Positions 33,201 through 47,700 of a DNA stretch of 64,000 bases are shown here, piece by piece (positions within the stretch are counted from its first letter, which is position 1; each line of letters opens with the position of its first letter). A program made the translations under genes and the position numbers. Below the pieces are notes generated by a model. It was not told the DNA's origin. It ran no database searches and saw nothing but the letters and a program-made list of their open reading frames with translations. The stretch covers positions 1 through 64,000 of the forward strand of contig JAANDG010000172.1 of the NCBI GenBank assembly GCA_036852015.1, given 5' to 3'. Origin of the DNA: Pelodera strongyloides (Eukaryota; Nematoda; Chromadorea; Rhabditida; Rhabditidae).

Positions 33201-36200
33201 TGCTAGACATCCTCCACGATTTCAACGTTTCGAAGGAAGGACACGGAATGAAACACATTTGTATACGGGAATGCAATTCTGCCTAATATGTTTCAAAGGC
33301 CAAATGCAACGCCGCATTAAATCTGAACAGCAGTTTCGAATTAAAATAATATGGAATACAAAAATGCAAATCTATTGGACTTGAAAGAAGGCATGTCAGA
33401 GTGCAAGCATTCGAAGAACACTCACTAAATCAGTAAATGTTGATGAACTACATGCAGTGGAAAGAAGCTAACTTAGAAAACATCACTACGAAAATTATAC
33501 ATAGAGAATCAAAGCGTATGACATTGTTTGTCAGGAGCCCACATGTCGGGATATTCTACCGTAATTTCCAGCAGTACGCAATTTAGCACTGCCTTATGTA
33601 GTTGGAACTTAAAACCTCAACTACATTTCAGGCATTACACCTATTTAGGTAAATTTTTATTAGTAGCACACTTCCCTTAATAACTGACCCGATGATATAT
33701 TTGGCATCTTACTTGTGAAATAGACTTTTCTATTCGTAGGTGTAAAGTCATCAAACTATTCCGGGGCAACTATAAAATCATGGCAACGACCTTGTGAGGA
33801 AAATCCAAACTTTAATCTTCGGCGACCAGCAAAAATTTTATTTGAAAGAAGTTTGTAACATAAATTGAATATAATAACAGAAAAGATCAGATTCTTTAAG
33901 CAATATTTGCAAACTGAACATCGCTATTAAATCCTAATAGTCCAAAGACAATGGGAGAAATCTTTGATTCAAAATTAATTTATATTGGCAAGAATTTTTC
34001 TTTAACTTCACTAAAGATAACATATTTTTTTCCGTAAATAATGACCATTTTTTCAAGACATAAATGATTGTTGTTACTTTAAAGCACTAAGGTGAGAAAG
34101 GAATACTTCATCTTTATAATGGCTGAAATCAACATGTTAAACGGGAAGTAGCAGTTACAGAACCTGTTAGCATAATAAAGACATACACTATGTAAGCTGA
34201 GAGACATGAAGGTTCGAAAACAAAACAAAAATAAGAAAACCCCGTATATTTCCAGCACTTCTTGTTATCCTACGGTTATCCGTTAATGTTTTGATCCACG
34301 CTTGTTAAGAAGGCCAGCAATATAGAAAGTGATGGTGAAGGTGAAGGTTTATCGTCAAAAAGGAAAATTTATTTTTATCAAACGGTAGTGATAGAATAGA
34401 CGCTTCGATTGGCGAAATATTTTTGCGTCACACGTGATTATTCTTCCGTGAGTGATAAATAAATCATGATGCGGTAACAATGAGAGAAAGTAAGCGAAAA
34501 GATACGCCTGTTGAGAAAACGTAATTTTTCTCCAATAATAATTGGGAGGGTGCTATCAAATATTCCTTAAACCTAATAAATAACGTGTAAGTGTTAACGG
34601 ATGAACGCGAACTGAATCAACGCACATGTCAGCACAGTTTTCATTGCTATATTTTTATAAGATTTAAGTTTGTAATACACTTGATTTGTGTGAATGTAAG
34701 CGGTTGCAATAGAGAAAACATGAGTGACCAAAGGAGACTGGCTTTAAACACGAAGGAGAAAGAAGACGATTGCAGAGGCCGGTTTGCAAACAAGATGTTC
34801 GCAAGTGAACAGGCGGGTTGAGAGAACCAAGGCAAGTAGAGATCGAAGAAAGAGTGTGGAGTTTAGGATAGGAGAGGGAGTCAGGTACCGCACAGATAAT
34901 ACAGGTGAGGTTGATAAAGGAGAACAAACGCATGAAGGAATGGAGAGTACTGGTAAGAAGTACAGAAGGAATGCAGACAGTAGATAGCATATGAGATACT
35001 TTGTAGAAACCGAGAAGCCGATAAGCCTGTAACTTGTATGAAATAGCTCTAAATGTGGTACCACGATCGCAACTAAAGTTTACATGAGTGCCACAGGTAA
35101 CGGAATAAAATCTGATAAATAGCCTTGCCGAAGCTGCTTGCAGCATTTAGGATCTAAAAAAAAAACGAAACTGACGGAAAAGTGCAGCATGGGATGAAAG
35201 TGCATAGAGAATCAAATAGACATCGTGAAAGAGAAAGCGAGACCGTAAACGGTGAACAAATAAAAATTGAAAAACACTAATTCTACAATGGCTTGTGCAA
35301 AGACTTTTTATAGAAGCATGAAAAAAAAAACAGTTGACAGTCAAAATCACGTGTTTGTCTCTGTTTCTCTCTATGCACACAAAAAGCGAGCAAGCAAAAC
35401 ATTGCGCCAAAACTAGAACTACCTTCTTAGAACTACGTCATTCATTCATAGTATTTAATTTTGATAACAAACATCAGTTGGCTTCAGCTGGAGTTGCTTG
35501 TTTCAACCCTAAATTATCCACAATTGCCTCATCCGTACTAACCAACCACTAAAATAGAATGAGCAACGTAGCACGAGGAAATTAAGAAACTAGTTTAGCA
35601 CTAGGATTGTAGTGCATGCGACACGCCAATTCTACGAAACTTCTTTAGTTAAAATATACAGGTACGCAAAAATTCTACAAGTAACAAAAGCAGTGGAATA
35701 TTTAAGAATACCAGTTGCTGATGTGCACGTAAACAAAAGTGGAATTCTTTAGCTCGTTAAAAAGGCAATTAATGAGCGATAAGGGCGTATAATTCAGAGA
35801 ATCACAAAGCATTACTATAGTAAAATATGGTTCGTAAAGAATTCGGTGCACCCCTTGGCAGCAGGTGCAAAAGTGCATGCAAAAAGGAAGAATAGTAAGA
35901 TGCACGGGAGTACAAATATTGCACACAATAAAACGCTTGTCAACTGGTGGCTAAGTAATTTGTCAACTGGTGGCTCACAGTTTATCGCGACGTTATAATC
36001 ATGACAGCATAGCGAGATCAACAGAAAAGTTCGCGCTTGTTAGCGGGTTTTAAAGCCGAAGTATCTGCTGCATGCAAATGATTTTAGAAAATCTTATTTG
36101 ATTAATCTAAAGATTTTAGAATAATCTTCTGTTGTCAATGAGCAAAATGCCAATACATATTAGAAACATATTTTTCTGCTCGGGGCACGCACACAGCGTG

Positions 36201-38738
36201 TCACGCGAAAATTGCGACACTTCTTTAGAGCTAATTTTACTCTTACCAAGTGTGTGCGGCAAGAAAACGGCACATACAGAAAGTGCCAAAAAAATGCGGA
36301 GTAGCCTGACAATACATATTGTATATATGGACGTTGACTTTTGTACGAGACAATTATTAACCCGCTCGACCGCGGTAAAACTGCTAACGCATTTTTCGTG
36401 CAGACTGACGTTTCTGTTGATTAATATTCTAGAATACACTAGTGATGAATTGACAGAATAACAGAGAAAATATAATGATAATAAACGGATTACATGATGC
36501 TGCAAGTCGTGTGATCAAGGATAAAAGTAAGTGATGTAAGATTACAAACACTACTCTATGTATTTCTCTTAAAACATTACTTTTCATAACAAATATTTGT
36601 TGTGTAACTAATGAGTGAGTTGGAAAGAAGGCGCTACAATCCATTCGGAGACTGGAAATATTTCACGTGGAAAGCCCCCATTGACTACAATAAGCTCTTC
36701 GATAATTAACGAATGTATAGTCTAATAAGGGACAACTCATACATCTTAAGTGATGCACAACGACATCTAATACTTACCTTTTTGTCAAAATGTGCAAGAC
36801 AAAATAACATAACCTATATGCAAAGTAGAAGCTTATACAACGAAGCTCAATTAATCTGGTCAACTGTATTCACTACCAAGAGAGGATAACAAGGAAATTT
36901 AGTTTCACAATGTTGGCTTGTGGGGGAATTAAGAGGCTGAACAAGAAGCCTTAGTTTACTGAAAATAGGTGATATTCTCGAGGAGGCTTATCTTGATAAT
37001 CCGATAGTATTAATCAACTCTGACAAATTTTTGAATATTTTAAAGGATGAAACAAGAGCTAGCGAGGAGTTCAAAAAGTGATGTGTGTCGGGAGATGGGT
37101 GTATTTTGTTCACTAACCATCAAATTTTGACTAACAACTTTGCAATACGTATTGCAAAAATACTTCGATAGAAAAGATGCATCGTGAAATTACGACAAAT
37201 TTAAAAGGAGGCTCACGTAAAAATCTATTCCAAATTTCCCAGTGAAGGATGAGTAAGCATAATACTCAAAAAAAGGACGGGGGTAAGCTAGAAAAATAGG
37301 ACCTCAGCTTCATTTAAGACATAAGTAAAGAAAAATCTTTTACGCTTCAAGAGCGTGCACCTTTATTCAAGGATGGTACAATCGATTGTTTCAAAGTTTT
37401 TGATTATAACGTGTTCTGTAGAGTTCCTGAGCATTAGGCTACGAGTTCCAGATGACATCTCGACGTCTTCGGGCTAGGGCAAGTGGTAGAAAAATTTCTC
37501 GTCAATTTTACTGAGCCGTTTAACAATAACTATTCATAACTTGTTCAATTAAATAAAGTGCCTGCTGCAAATATTTTCTTTAATTAAGAGTGAAAATCCA
37601 CTCTTATCAACGGATTGTTTCTGATAAGACGTGAACTCAACTTTCATGGAGCAACCAGAAAGAAGCAATTTAGTTGAAAAGGAAATAGAAAACTAATTAG
37701 CATAATTAGCCAATAATTAGTATTTATGTTTAAATTGTGTTAAAGTACCATCTAATAGTACGGAAGATAGCAAAAGAACACCTCTGTGTTTCTAATTTAG
37801 GTATTAGTTGTTAATGCGAGGAAAAAGTACAAACAAAGAGAATTGAAGATTTGATTTGCTATAAAAATCATTAAGGAAGGAAAGTGTGGATCTATTAACT
37901 GATTTCTTTCTAAAAATTTTTGGACTAGCGGCTATTAGACGTTGGCCAATAATCAGGGATTTTCCCACCGCGTGACCCCAATAGACCACTGATTTCTTTC
38001 TAAAAATTTTTGGACTAGCGGAATGCACCTGCGGGGGTTAAGTAGCCTGCAGTCAAACACAGAGATCGACGGAATTTTTGCATCCAAGACTTTAGGAGTA
38101 GCTTTGATTGATTTTTTTATTAGACTTTTTGGTAACTTTAACAGTTCAACCTCTATGGAAATGTGCAGAAAAAACGGTCAAATTCCATAGAAGCCGCCAG
38201 TGTAGCTCGTGTTCGACACTTTTGCTCGAGGGGTTTCTTAGTTAAATATGTGTAATACTTTACATTCCCAGAAACATAAATACATCGTAGCTTATGAATT
38301 CAAGCTTAGATACGCAACGTTTGCTGGAGAATTATTGCTCTTCAATTTAACTAATCATTAAATATTGACATTTTCATTGCAAAATATAGATTTTCTTTCG
38401 ATGCTTATACCTTTAGCTTTCAGTTACTATGCTTAATCCAATACGTACTGTATACCATTATAGAAAGACGATCAAACGCCAAAATCTTAATAAAAGCACA
38501 ACGTAAAGGGAGTAACGGAAAATTGATGTAAAGCTGAGCTAAGGCAGTCAAGTAAGTTATAATGTGTAGCTATAGAAAAAAGTAAAATTGGAATTTTAAA
38601 CATCCGATGGATACTATTCAAATTTAAAAATTCGGAAACGACTAACCGAAAACATTTGTGATCCGTAGGACATGTTCATCCCATACTGGCAAGGGTCATT
38701 GTGCATGGAGGAGGGATTTGAAGCCATCGCCGGCCAAG
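27250..38738 (-). CDS. Pygopus-like PHD-finger nuclear co-regulator, Met/Gln/Gly/Pro-rich
   Basis: About 20 minus-strand coding exons: 38647-38727, 32915-33109, 32565-32640, 32067-32269, 31788-31872, 31513-31632, 31292-31399, 30866-31182, 30638-30709, 30429-30521, 30102-30332, 29666-29959, 29380-29481, 29199-29225, 29045-29144, 28825-28952, 28491-28664, 28298-28360, 27512-27571 and 27250-27366. Phases agree and predict about 881 residues. Most of the protein is low-complexity (Met, Gly, Pro, Gln, Ser), with a Gln-rich part (about 260-395), an NLS-like PPAKKARTTANARTK (about 513-527) and an Ala run near 530. The end is a C4HC3 PHD finger: C815, C818, C832, C837, H842, C845, C866 and C869, with WICRDC closing it. 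An NPF motif (795-797) precedes it. Pygopus proteins combine a C-terminal PHD, an NPF and Met/Pro/Gly-rich linkers, so a Wnt/beta-catenin co-factor role is likely but not proven. The NPF is unusually close to the PHD. ATG 38725-38727 is the first clear start, and an upstream exon is possible. Confidence 0.7.
33110..38646 (-). other. Large first intron of the PHD-finger gene
   Basis: A 5.5-kb intron between the exon encoding the N terminus and the exon starting DVSGGPYRP. It is AT-rich. It contains a purine-rich (plus-strand) block at about 34700-34990 and a 34-base direct repeat pair at 37898-37931 and 37988-38021. No RNA gene or confident exon was found in it. Confidence 0.55.
37898..38021. 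repeat. Pair of identical 34-base direct repeats
   Basis: The same 34 bases, beginning ACTGATTTCTTTCTAAAA and ending GGACTAGCGG, occur at 37898-37931 and 37988-38021, 90 bases apart start to start. The pair lies in the first intron of the PHD gene. It could be a local duplication or the end of a decayed element. Confidence 0.85.
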
Positions 38739-41700
38739 CTGCAAAATCAGTCGATAAGTTTACAAAATATAGACAAATCAATAACGAAAAAAAGAAATCA
38801 TGCGGCGCTTTTCTTAACACCACAACCTAAGTAATTTACTTCAAAAGTTTTCTTTTTTTTCACTCGTACGAACGTCGCAGTGCCGTAGACCTTAATGTGA
38901 CACCACTTTTATACATTGAGACATATAAAACGAAAAAATGTTGTTAAAGAAGCGAATAAAATTATAGTTTTAAATACTCTCCGAATATAATGATCAGCCT
39001 TAGCGCATTTTTCAACATGCTCTTGCTTAATTACATATGTGATTTAAAGAAGACACCCTTGGTACATTGTACTATCAAGGCTTATTTTTTGGATATTGTT
39101 CTAAAATCACGTTTTCTCAAACTATAAAGACTCTTGACTGAAGACCATTTTCTGGATAAATTTCACTTTTAAAACTGTTTAGCAGTTGTAGTAGGGACTT
39201 ACGAAGATGGTTTTATAACTAAATGTTACATTAGGACCAAAAGGTAAACAAATATGTTTTCTGGGAACGTTCTTCGATGTTTCTGATAAAAAATACAGCG
39301 ATTTAACCTTTCTATTTTCAACCTACAATGAAGGTGGCTTGCATTGGGGGGCGGGGGCTTTCATGAAACTTTCAAAATCATAAATGGACCGTGCAGAGTG
39401 TATCAGAACTCTAATATGTTTTAGTCAACGCTCTTCCAGTAAACACTTATTTAGTTGGTGATTTTACTGGGTATTGCAGAGGGTTTCTGAATTATCTGTA
39501 GAAATTCCACTCCTTATGTCAACAGAAATACCAACCAAACAGTGTGTCGTGATAAAAATGTGCCCAATGCAAGTAATGATTTATACTCTTTCTCTTTGTA
39601 ACGCGCTATTCAAAAGTTAGACGAGGGTGAGAGATTACACTTTTCAATAATAAACAAGCTAACAATACCTTAAGTTCCGTTCAGAACGCGCAGTTTGACT
39701 TTCAAGGCTTCCAGTTAATTCAACTACCTGAAATGTACGAGAAAATAGAATAAATCAACGACGTCATAGCTTGAATATACGAAAAACGCGATGTAAATGC
39801 GGAGTAGCACTCAGGATCAAAAATTTCAACGAGAGCTAGATTGCAAGGCATGGCAAATACACAATGTACTAAATCAAAGTTCCTGATATTGATAATGAGT
39901 AATCAATAATAATAATAATACAAATTGTTCCGGATTGGATCAATATAATAAGGGTTGACCCAGATACGGCTAGAGGCGGGCGGAGGGGCTAGTTTGGATA
40001 GGGTGGAGACTAGAGACTGAAAACTCCCTCGGCTCGATTCTCTAAGAATACATAGTGCGCAAGCACAGAAAGCACAAAAAACGTATTTAATAAGTCTCAC
40101 TCACATGCTCTAGCATACACCTTCTAGAGGTGTTAGAAGCTATGCCATTTAACACCTACAACTACATTATAGTTCTCTGTCTCATCGTAGTGAAAATGTA
40201 CAAATGTATTTTGAAAAGCCAACTCGTTGAAAACTACTTTGAAGTAATTGTTGTAACAACAAAAAATTCGCCAGGTCGGCTACATAATTTTAACCATTTA
40301 GAAGGATATTTTCACTTCTAAATCAAACAGTACAATATTTTTGCCAGGAGAATTTTTTTTACAAAATGCGGCAAACATATGAAAACAGTAAGCAAGATTA
40401 TGTGAGTAGAACATCGTGCATATATCTACAAAGAGCTTTCATAAGCAAAAGTAATGAGTTCCCTCAGAACTTGCAAGCAGGTGCGCTTTTGACTTTACCA
40501 AGAAATTAGGAGCGAATGGAATAAAATAGTCTGAGGTGTCGTATATTTTATTAAGGAGTCAGGTCACAAAAAACGATACTTCTGACTGAATGTGGATTGA
40601 TTACCTCATAAATAAGGTAATATAAACGGTGCGACAAGTTGTTGAAAACCAGTGTTCTATACATGCATTATACATTACAATTGCGATGATTTACACAACA
40701 CTAGACTCATGAAAAAATGAAACGATTATAATCTCAATTAGGTTCAGAGGAAAGTGACAACAGAGCTTCTCGACACAAAAGCATCAATCCACTAGATTGG
40801 TTGTGGACCTTTAATCGGTATACTACATAGCTTCGCATATAGTTTACACGGCGTTTGTCTCCATAGTGAGTCGCGTTTATACTTATTCTACAAAAGACGG
40901 AGAGTTTTAGTATGCCAATAGTTCGTTGTTCGTACGTGATGACACCTGCGTGTAATCTAGTAAACAAACGAAAGTGAACACATTATGCTAAACAAGAGCC
41001 GGAAATACACACAAATCTATTTATCGATTATTTTGGTTAACATTGCTTATGATTATGGATCGATATGAGATCAGGCGCTACGAAGAGTTGGTGAGACTGT
41101 CCCGAGCCAGGTGCCGAAACGTTTCGCAAGCAACCCGTTTTGAGACTGCGTTGAGGGAATGCGCGGGATAAAGAGAGAAGCAGTCTCAGAGTCGGAGAGA
41201 TAGTATGCAGGACTGGGAGGGTTCAGTCTCGAACAAGAGAGAGTGCGTGAGGGGGGCAGCCCCCTTAGGGCAGTCTTTTAAGAAAAATGTATATGTTATT
41301 GAGTGATTGGTGACAATAAAAGAGGTGTCTGTGAGGAACACTTTAGGTGAGAAGCAGACGTATACGTAAAAAAATCACTGTTAATGTTACAGACAGTCTA
41401 GTCTGACCACATAGCATTTGTTTGAGGAAACAAAGGTACATACATGCGCACCTTACGGTTTGAAATCATTCCGAACTGGTCAGTTATTGACTGAAATGCT
41501 TACACAAAAGCAGGTTCAATGAATTACAACTTCAACTGATACAACGACAGCTCGAAATGAGTTATGAAATGCAACAAATGTAGTCTACACTACAATGATA
41601 AAACTGAAAAATTTTCAAAGCCATTGAAAGCAAACTCAGCGATATTGCAAAGCATGGTGCTAGAATTGCAACATCTTCGAAAGGTACGAGATCTCAATAT

Positions 41701-44700
41701 CACGCATATTGCACTAATTGTAAACCACATTCAATATCAAATATCATTATGTGCTTCAAATCCTAAATTAGGACCTTAGTTAGGTAAGGTATTTCCAAAA
41801 AAAAAGTCATTTTAGATGCAATGGACGATTGCCGAGTCGAGAGTACATTGTTATGCGAGTAGTGCTCCTCCAGTAGCGATCCCCGTCGCCTCCCAACTCC
41901 CCGGGGAGAAATTTGAATGTCTCCAATAATTCACCGCTTTCACGAAATAGGATTAGGCTTCTCCTTCCCTAGCCAGGCAGACGAGACATTAAACTGCGCC
42001 ACTTTCACAACGTTTAATATGTTTTAATTCATATATAAATAAGAAACCTTCAGTGAAATCTTTATGCATACCCACCACGACAACTACATCTACATACTAG
42101 CCGTTTTTTTATTACTTTAGTTTACAAACAGTAATGGGTAGCTGATAAAGTGTAATAGTTCACGGCATTACACTTATTGTTAGCACACATACTATGAATT
42201 TTGACCAGTAACTGAGAAAGTTTAATCTACGGTGAACAACGGAGCTAGGCGGAAAACAAGAATAACAAGGCGAAAAAACGGCAAAAAAATATACAGACAA
42301 AAAAATTCCTTGCTTGACGATTATGCGGCAAACTATAAAAAAAACTGACTGACTTAGCATTGCAGATACAATAGTTCAAAATGGAGAAAAAAAGCAAAGT
42401 ATAATGACAAACATGTAATGATCAATAATAAAGGATTAAAATGACGCGTATTCAACGGGGGTACTGAAACTTCTGCTTAAGTATTCTGCGCATCATTTCA
42501 TTGTGTAACCCAAGCTGACTATGCGCGTGAATTGATTTGTATGAATTTCACTCAATTGGCTGTTCGCGACGGCTTCAGCAAACAAACATTTTAAGAGAAT
42601 TCGCAGGTGAACTGCAAGCGCCCTAAGGCTCTTACATGACAAATTTTGGTTATCAAAATCATTTTGTCAAAATCTGTGTAGTTTCGTATAATACATAAAA
42701 TGCATATAAACTAGATTATTTTAGAACACCCGACTTCATGCAAATGAGCCTCGGATTCAGGCTCGGGATCTGTGTCAACCATGAAAATACGGAATTGGCA
42801 TGCGAAATTAAGGGTGTTATTTCATTTTGGGAGCGAAATTAAAGAGATGGTTATCTTTTTGGGAAATCATGAAACGAAGAGGTATAAATGCAGAATGGAA
42901 CGGTAGTTTCTTGTAGAAAGACGACAAGAAAAACGGAAATAAACGAAAGGAATTATTTACCGAAGGGTTTTTGAAGAAAGACGTTTAGACATCAAAATAA
43001 ATAAATACTACAAGCAATAAATGTAAATAAGTAGTTCATTACCAAATATGGCATCTAACCATAAGCAAACAACCCTACGGAACCATTCCAAGACTTCAAA
43101 CAGTGGATGCTTGACAATTGATGTTGAGCCGACAATTACACATTGCTTGCTACACTTATAGTTATTGAATTGAGGCTATATGTGAGGTTGCCAATTTGAG
43201 GGGTTCTATCAGAGGATTGATGAGAGAGCATGCAAAGTGCGGAGGCAGCGATCACAGAGTTGTTGAAAGATTGTGGGTGGGGGGAGGACGCAGAGAGTGG
43301 TGCATCCACAGAGGCAGCCTCTAGTGAAATATGAATGAGCAAAACGCGTTCATAACATTGGGCCAGGGTCGAAGGAAGAAGAAGCCGAAAGAATAAGCAT
43401 TTCTTCAGTCACCCGACCACTACATCACACGAATTGAGACACAATCAACGAATCAGAGAGGGGAATTTGCAGCCGATGGTAATTAATGCGCACCAAGGCA
43501 TTCAAGGCGCACAAGGTGTTCAAACGTCCAAAAGAGCTAGAGAATGCTGGCTGAATTTCAATACCAGGAGGGACAAATATACAACCGAGTCTAACTAGTG
43601 TGCAACGAAAAACATTGGTAGGTTAGCAACTATTATAGTCAATTTTATACAGGTTGTTCAAACTACTAACCACAGAACAATATGAAAAGATAATGAAAAA
43701 TCAAACCAAGAGGAGTCTTTAGAAAAGAACATCATACAACCCAGGAAAACGTGCCCACTATGCTGTAAAGGGCAGGGAGGGAAATGAATTCAGTCACCTT
43801 TTAAAGCACACCAATAAGGAACTGTTATGAATAAAACAACAGTGACTCTGCATCGTGCAATGAAGATTGAATTAATCCATAGCAGACATAGGCAGCTGTG
43901 ATTTCGCTAAAACCAAGATTTGTCACCAAGTAAGGTCCACTTTTGAAGGCGATGAAAAGTTGTCTGTTGGTTGGCAGGTAAATTCCCGGTCATAACTCAC
44001 AGACTCTGACCTTGATTTTGTCACGAAATTGGAACCCTATCGTTACAGGAAAATGTCCATTCTCACACTATTTTACTTTAGGATGGCATTGTAGAAGGAG
44101 TAACTAACCTTAGCATCTAACAGTATGTTTTCCAGCAACGCAAGTTTGACTGTGTGAGTTCATGATGAGAAGTACGTATGAGTTATTAAAACATTTAAAA
44201 GGTGAGAAGTGCGGCAAGTTGAAATATTTTTGATTGTGTACTGAAACCAATAATGACGAAGAAGTGTGTATGCTGACTTTTGTATTATGAACCTTAGACA
44301 ACCGTGTGGGAGCCTCGGCACATCTTAAGTTCAGTGAGCCTCCAGGTTTGAATTGTTGGTTAGAAGGGGTGTTGCTATTCACGACCATTCGCATATTTGC
44401 ATGTAATAATAGAAGAAAGCTTTAGAACATGTGCCAATTCAACTAATTGTCCAGATAATCATGTATTACACCGTGATTATACCTTACCAACATAAATACA
44501 TAGAGCTCGCTTTCCTTAATAATTAAGCACATATTCCTCGCGCGAATGTCATACATACATATAAGCAACATCGGGGCTAGAGGTTAGGGATATGCTTCAC
44601 ATATGTGACCGAAGTATGTGAAAAATAAGATTAATATTCTACGGTTCAATGCAAAGTTCTAATCATTGTAAGTTAACGTGTTATGATTTAACTTTGAGGA

Positions 44701-47700
44701 AGCACGTGAATTCATGCTCAATTGTGAAACTGTGTATTTGCGTATCGAGAAACCGGGAAGCTGACAGCAACTCCTTAGCTCACAAGCTATAAAATAACTT
44801 CTGAACACGTACACAATGAAGTAGTATTCAAAAAAAGAAGAGGGTCGTGAAAAAGTATTGGGTGCATGCATCAAATATAAGAGAACAATAATTATCGGAC
44901 AAGCAATAAAAGATCAATACTACATTGTGTGAATTATCCCCTGAATTGAGATCCACAAGTTTGGACGTTTGTTCCGAATTCACGAGCACTAGGCAGACGT
45001 TTTATTGAAGGAAACACCTAAGGGTCTAATTGTAAGGAAGTTTGCATTCGGATTTGTGGTGAAGCGCTTAAAGAAAATAAAGCAAAATCGTGTAAATTCA
45101 GGAAAATGACGGAATAAGTTGCAAGTTCCCAAATGAATTACCAAAAATGGGTCAAATATTGGTTTTAATATTGCATCATCTTCATCAAAAGGCGTTGCTC
45201 TTTACACTAACAGTGTGAATAGTTGACTAGTACTGTATATTTTCTCACTACAGAAGCTGGATTTAAAAATGGCTCGTGTTTCTGGGAGACCGCAAACAGA
45301 ATACAAAAAGGAAGTTCAAAATTGTTCGAAAAGTACATATGTACTTACCACAAGAAAGTATTAAAGAATATGGCCAAGAGTCTGCAAAGAACCAATTGCT
45401 TAAAACGCCAAGTTGTTTATGCCAAATCACAAATTCTTCCCATCCGTACGATAACGTTGCATTAGCTACTCGAGAAATGAGAAAATGTAAAACAAAAATG
45501 AAAGTGACATAGTATAAGCAGCAAGTTGGGTGCAGAGTAAGAGTAAACCTTACTTTTCGCTTGCAAGCGAATTTTTGTGGGATAAATGGATACTGACTCA
45601 ATTATATATTTCTTGCTGAGCTGGAGGAACTACTCTTCCAACTGGAGAAGGAGGAATGTCCATGAAAACTCAGCACACATAAAGGTGGAAAGGATCGATC
45701 ACAACATATTCTAAATTTAACAAACCTTAGAAATTAGTCTCAACAATATTGCTGTGTTATTTAGACAATACGCACTGCCGTAACAATTGAAACTGAAAAA
45801 TTGAAATGTAGCAAATGCATAAACAGATGCAAGCAGGTTGAAGGATGCAAATACATACAAAATAAATGGGGTCAATACATATACACTGACAAAATGATAC
45901 CCGCGATGCGTGTTTGCACTAACTAACAGCAAGGGGGAACACGTTGTGTTTTTACACAAAATCTGGTTGTGTCCGAGTCGAGATTTTATCGAGAAAAGTT
46001 CCGGCGTCCGAATAGAATATACTCTTTCTCACTGCACAAAGTGCTCAAATATTTGTTTAAAAAATATTAAATATGTGTCGTTATGGTCTTTGCACTTCGT
46101 AGATTATAACTTTATATAGGAAACTAACAAGCCAAATCATGGAAACTTCAGTGAAGTATTTGTGCACTCTTAAGTGTAGAAAAGTATCTAACAACTAATT
46201 TCAGCATTAAGGCAGTAACGTAAATCATGTACAATTCGGAAGTACATAACAGCGAGAACGTCTACACGCAACGCCAAGATTGTGTGACATAAGTGCCTAA
46301 ACAAAGCATAACGTAAAAAAAAGCATCTATTGGCCAAGGTTCAGAAAAAGAAAGCAAAAAAAGAGGAAAATTAAAAAAGACCTCCTATGTTTACCCCCAA
46401 ATGTAATCTTTCTTGAGTGTGTCAAGCAAAATGAATTTGCTTGATGACTATGGATATGAAAATAGCACCTTAAACTGATATACCTACGTAGCTGAGCAAC
46501 TACAAAATAAGCCGCGTGATATGCTACAAAAACGATGACAAAATGTATAAAATGCGGCTAAAAATAGGAAGATTTTCTTTAAACGTGCAAAAATACAATT
46601 GTTACGTAGCTAATACTGATGAGGCAACCCCGTTGTGCACGTGATTTGCAACGCAAATCTTAATTTAAAATGATAGCTCTTTTGGCAAAACCGAAGGTAA
46701 AACATACTCATGAAACAGGGATAAGTTAAATGGTGGTCAAATATCTGATGTCAGTACTCATAGAGAAACCAACAGTACAGGCGTAGCGTCTAAATATTTG
46801 CCACATTGGCAAGATACGCCGCTTGCTTCTCATTCTAAGAAAGCATATCCATATCTAAAAAAAATCCCATAAAGCGAGTGATCTTTAGTTGACATTTGCT
46901 ATAGAAATGAAGAAATTTCGAACAATGAAGGAAGATTATCATAAAACCACTTCTTGTCAAACCATGACTAAAATGAGGTGAATGTTATAGCTGCATTGTG
47001 GCAGATTTCCTCGGATATCCCAAAATATGTCTATTGTTTTATTTGTCAGAGAAAAATATACATTCATATGATAATTCTTCACTCAAGTCTCAATGAAAAG
47101 TTAGGACAGTCAGAAAACCTAGAAGCCCATAATGATAAATTGATCAAACTCTCTGGAAAAAAAAACAATAAATATACAATAGCATCTTCATAAATAAATA
47201 TAAAATTGAGGTTTTGGTAAAAATAAAAACGACCAGCTGAACAATAATAAAAAGATTACGCAACGAAAGAAATCGTAGGGAGCAAATGCGAATTGCACAA
47301 AACTGATCGTTTTCTCAGTATGCATACATCTCACAATCAGTAAGCTTATAAGTTAGGGCATTATGAAGAACGAACGATAAGTAAAAAACAGCAATGTATC
47401 CAAAGAAGTGTTTTAGTCTGTTCTATCTGCGTGGTTTCGTATGTGTGAGGGGGTTAAAGGGGCGCAGAGGCTGGCTGCCCTCTCCTATGCTCGATTGTCA
47501 TATAAGGGGCATATCCCACCTAGGTCACCCCAGTACCAACAATTAGCCAACAACATACTAGCGAACCACACGGGATGACCACCAGCATCCTATCGGTTGT
47601 GTTTCATGGTAAATAGGTAATAAACAGTCAAGACAAATAGAAACGTTGAAAGCTGCAACCACCCTACGAATAATTGTCACAGTGAAGCTAAAAGGATTTG

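Noticed and set aside
34664..35146. Longest open frame in the window (160 codons, minus strand)
   Set aside because: It lies in an intron of the PHD gene, opposite a purine-rich block that removes stops. It has no recognisable domain and its composition looks like translated polypyrimidine DNA.
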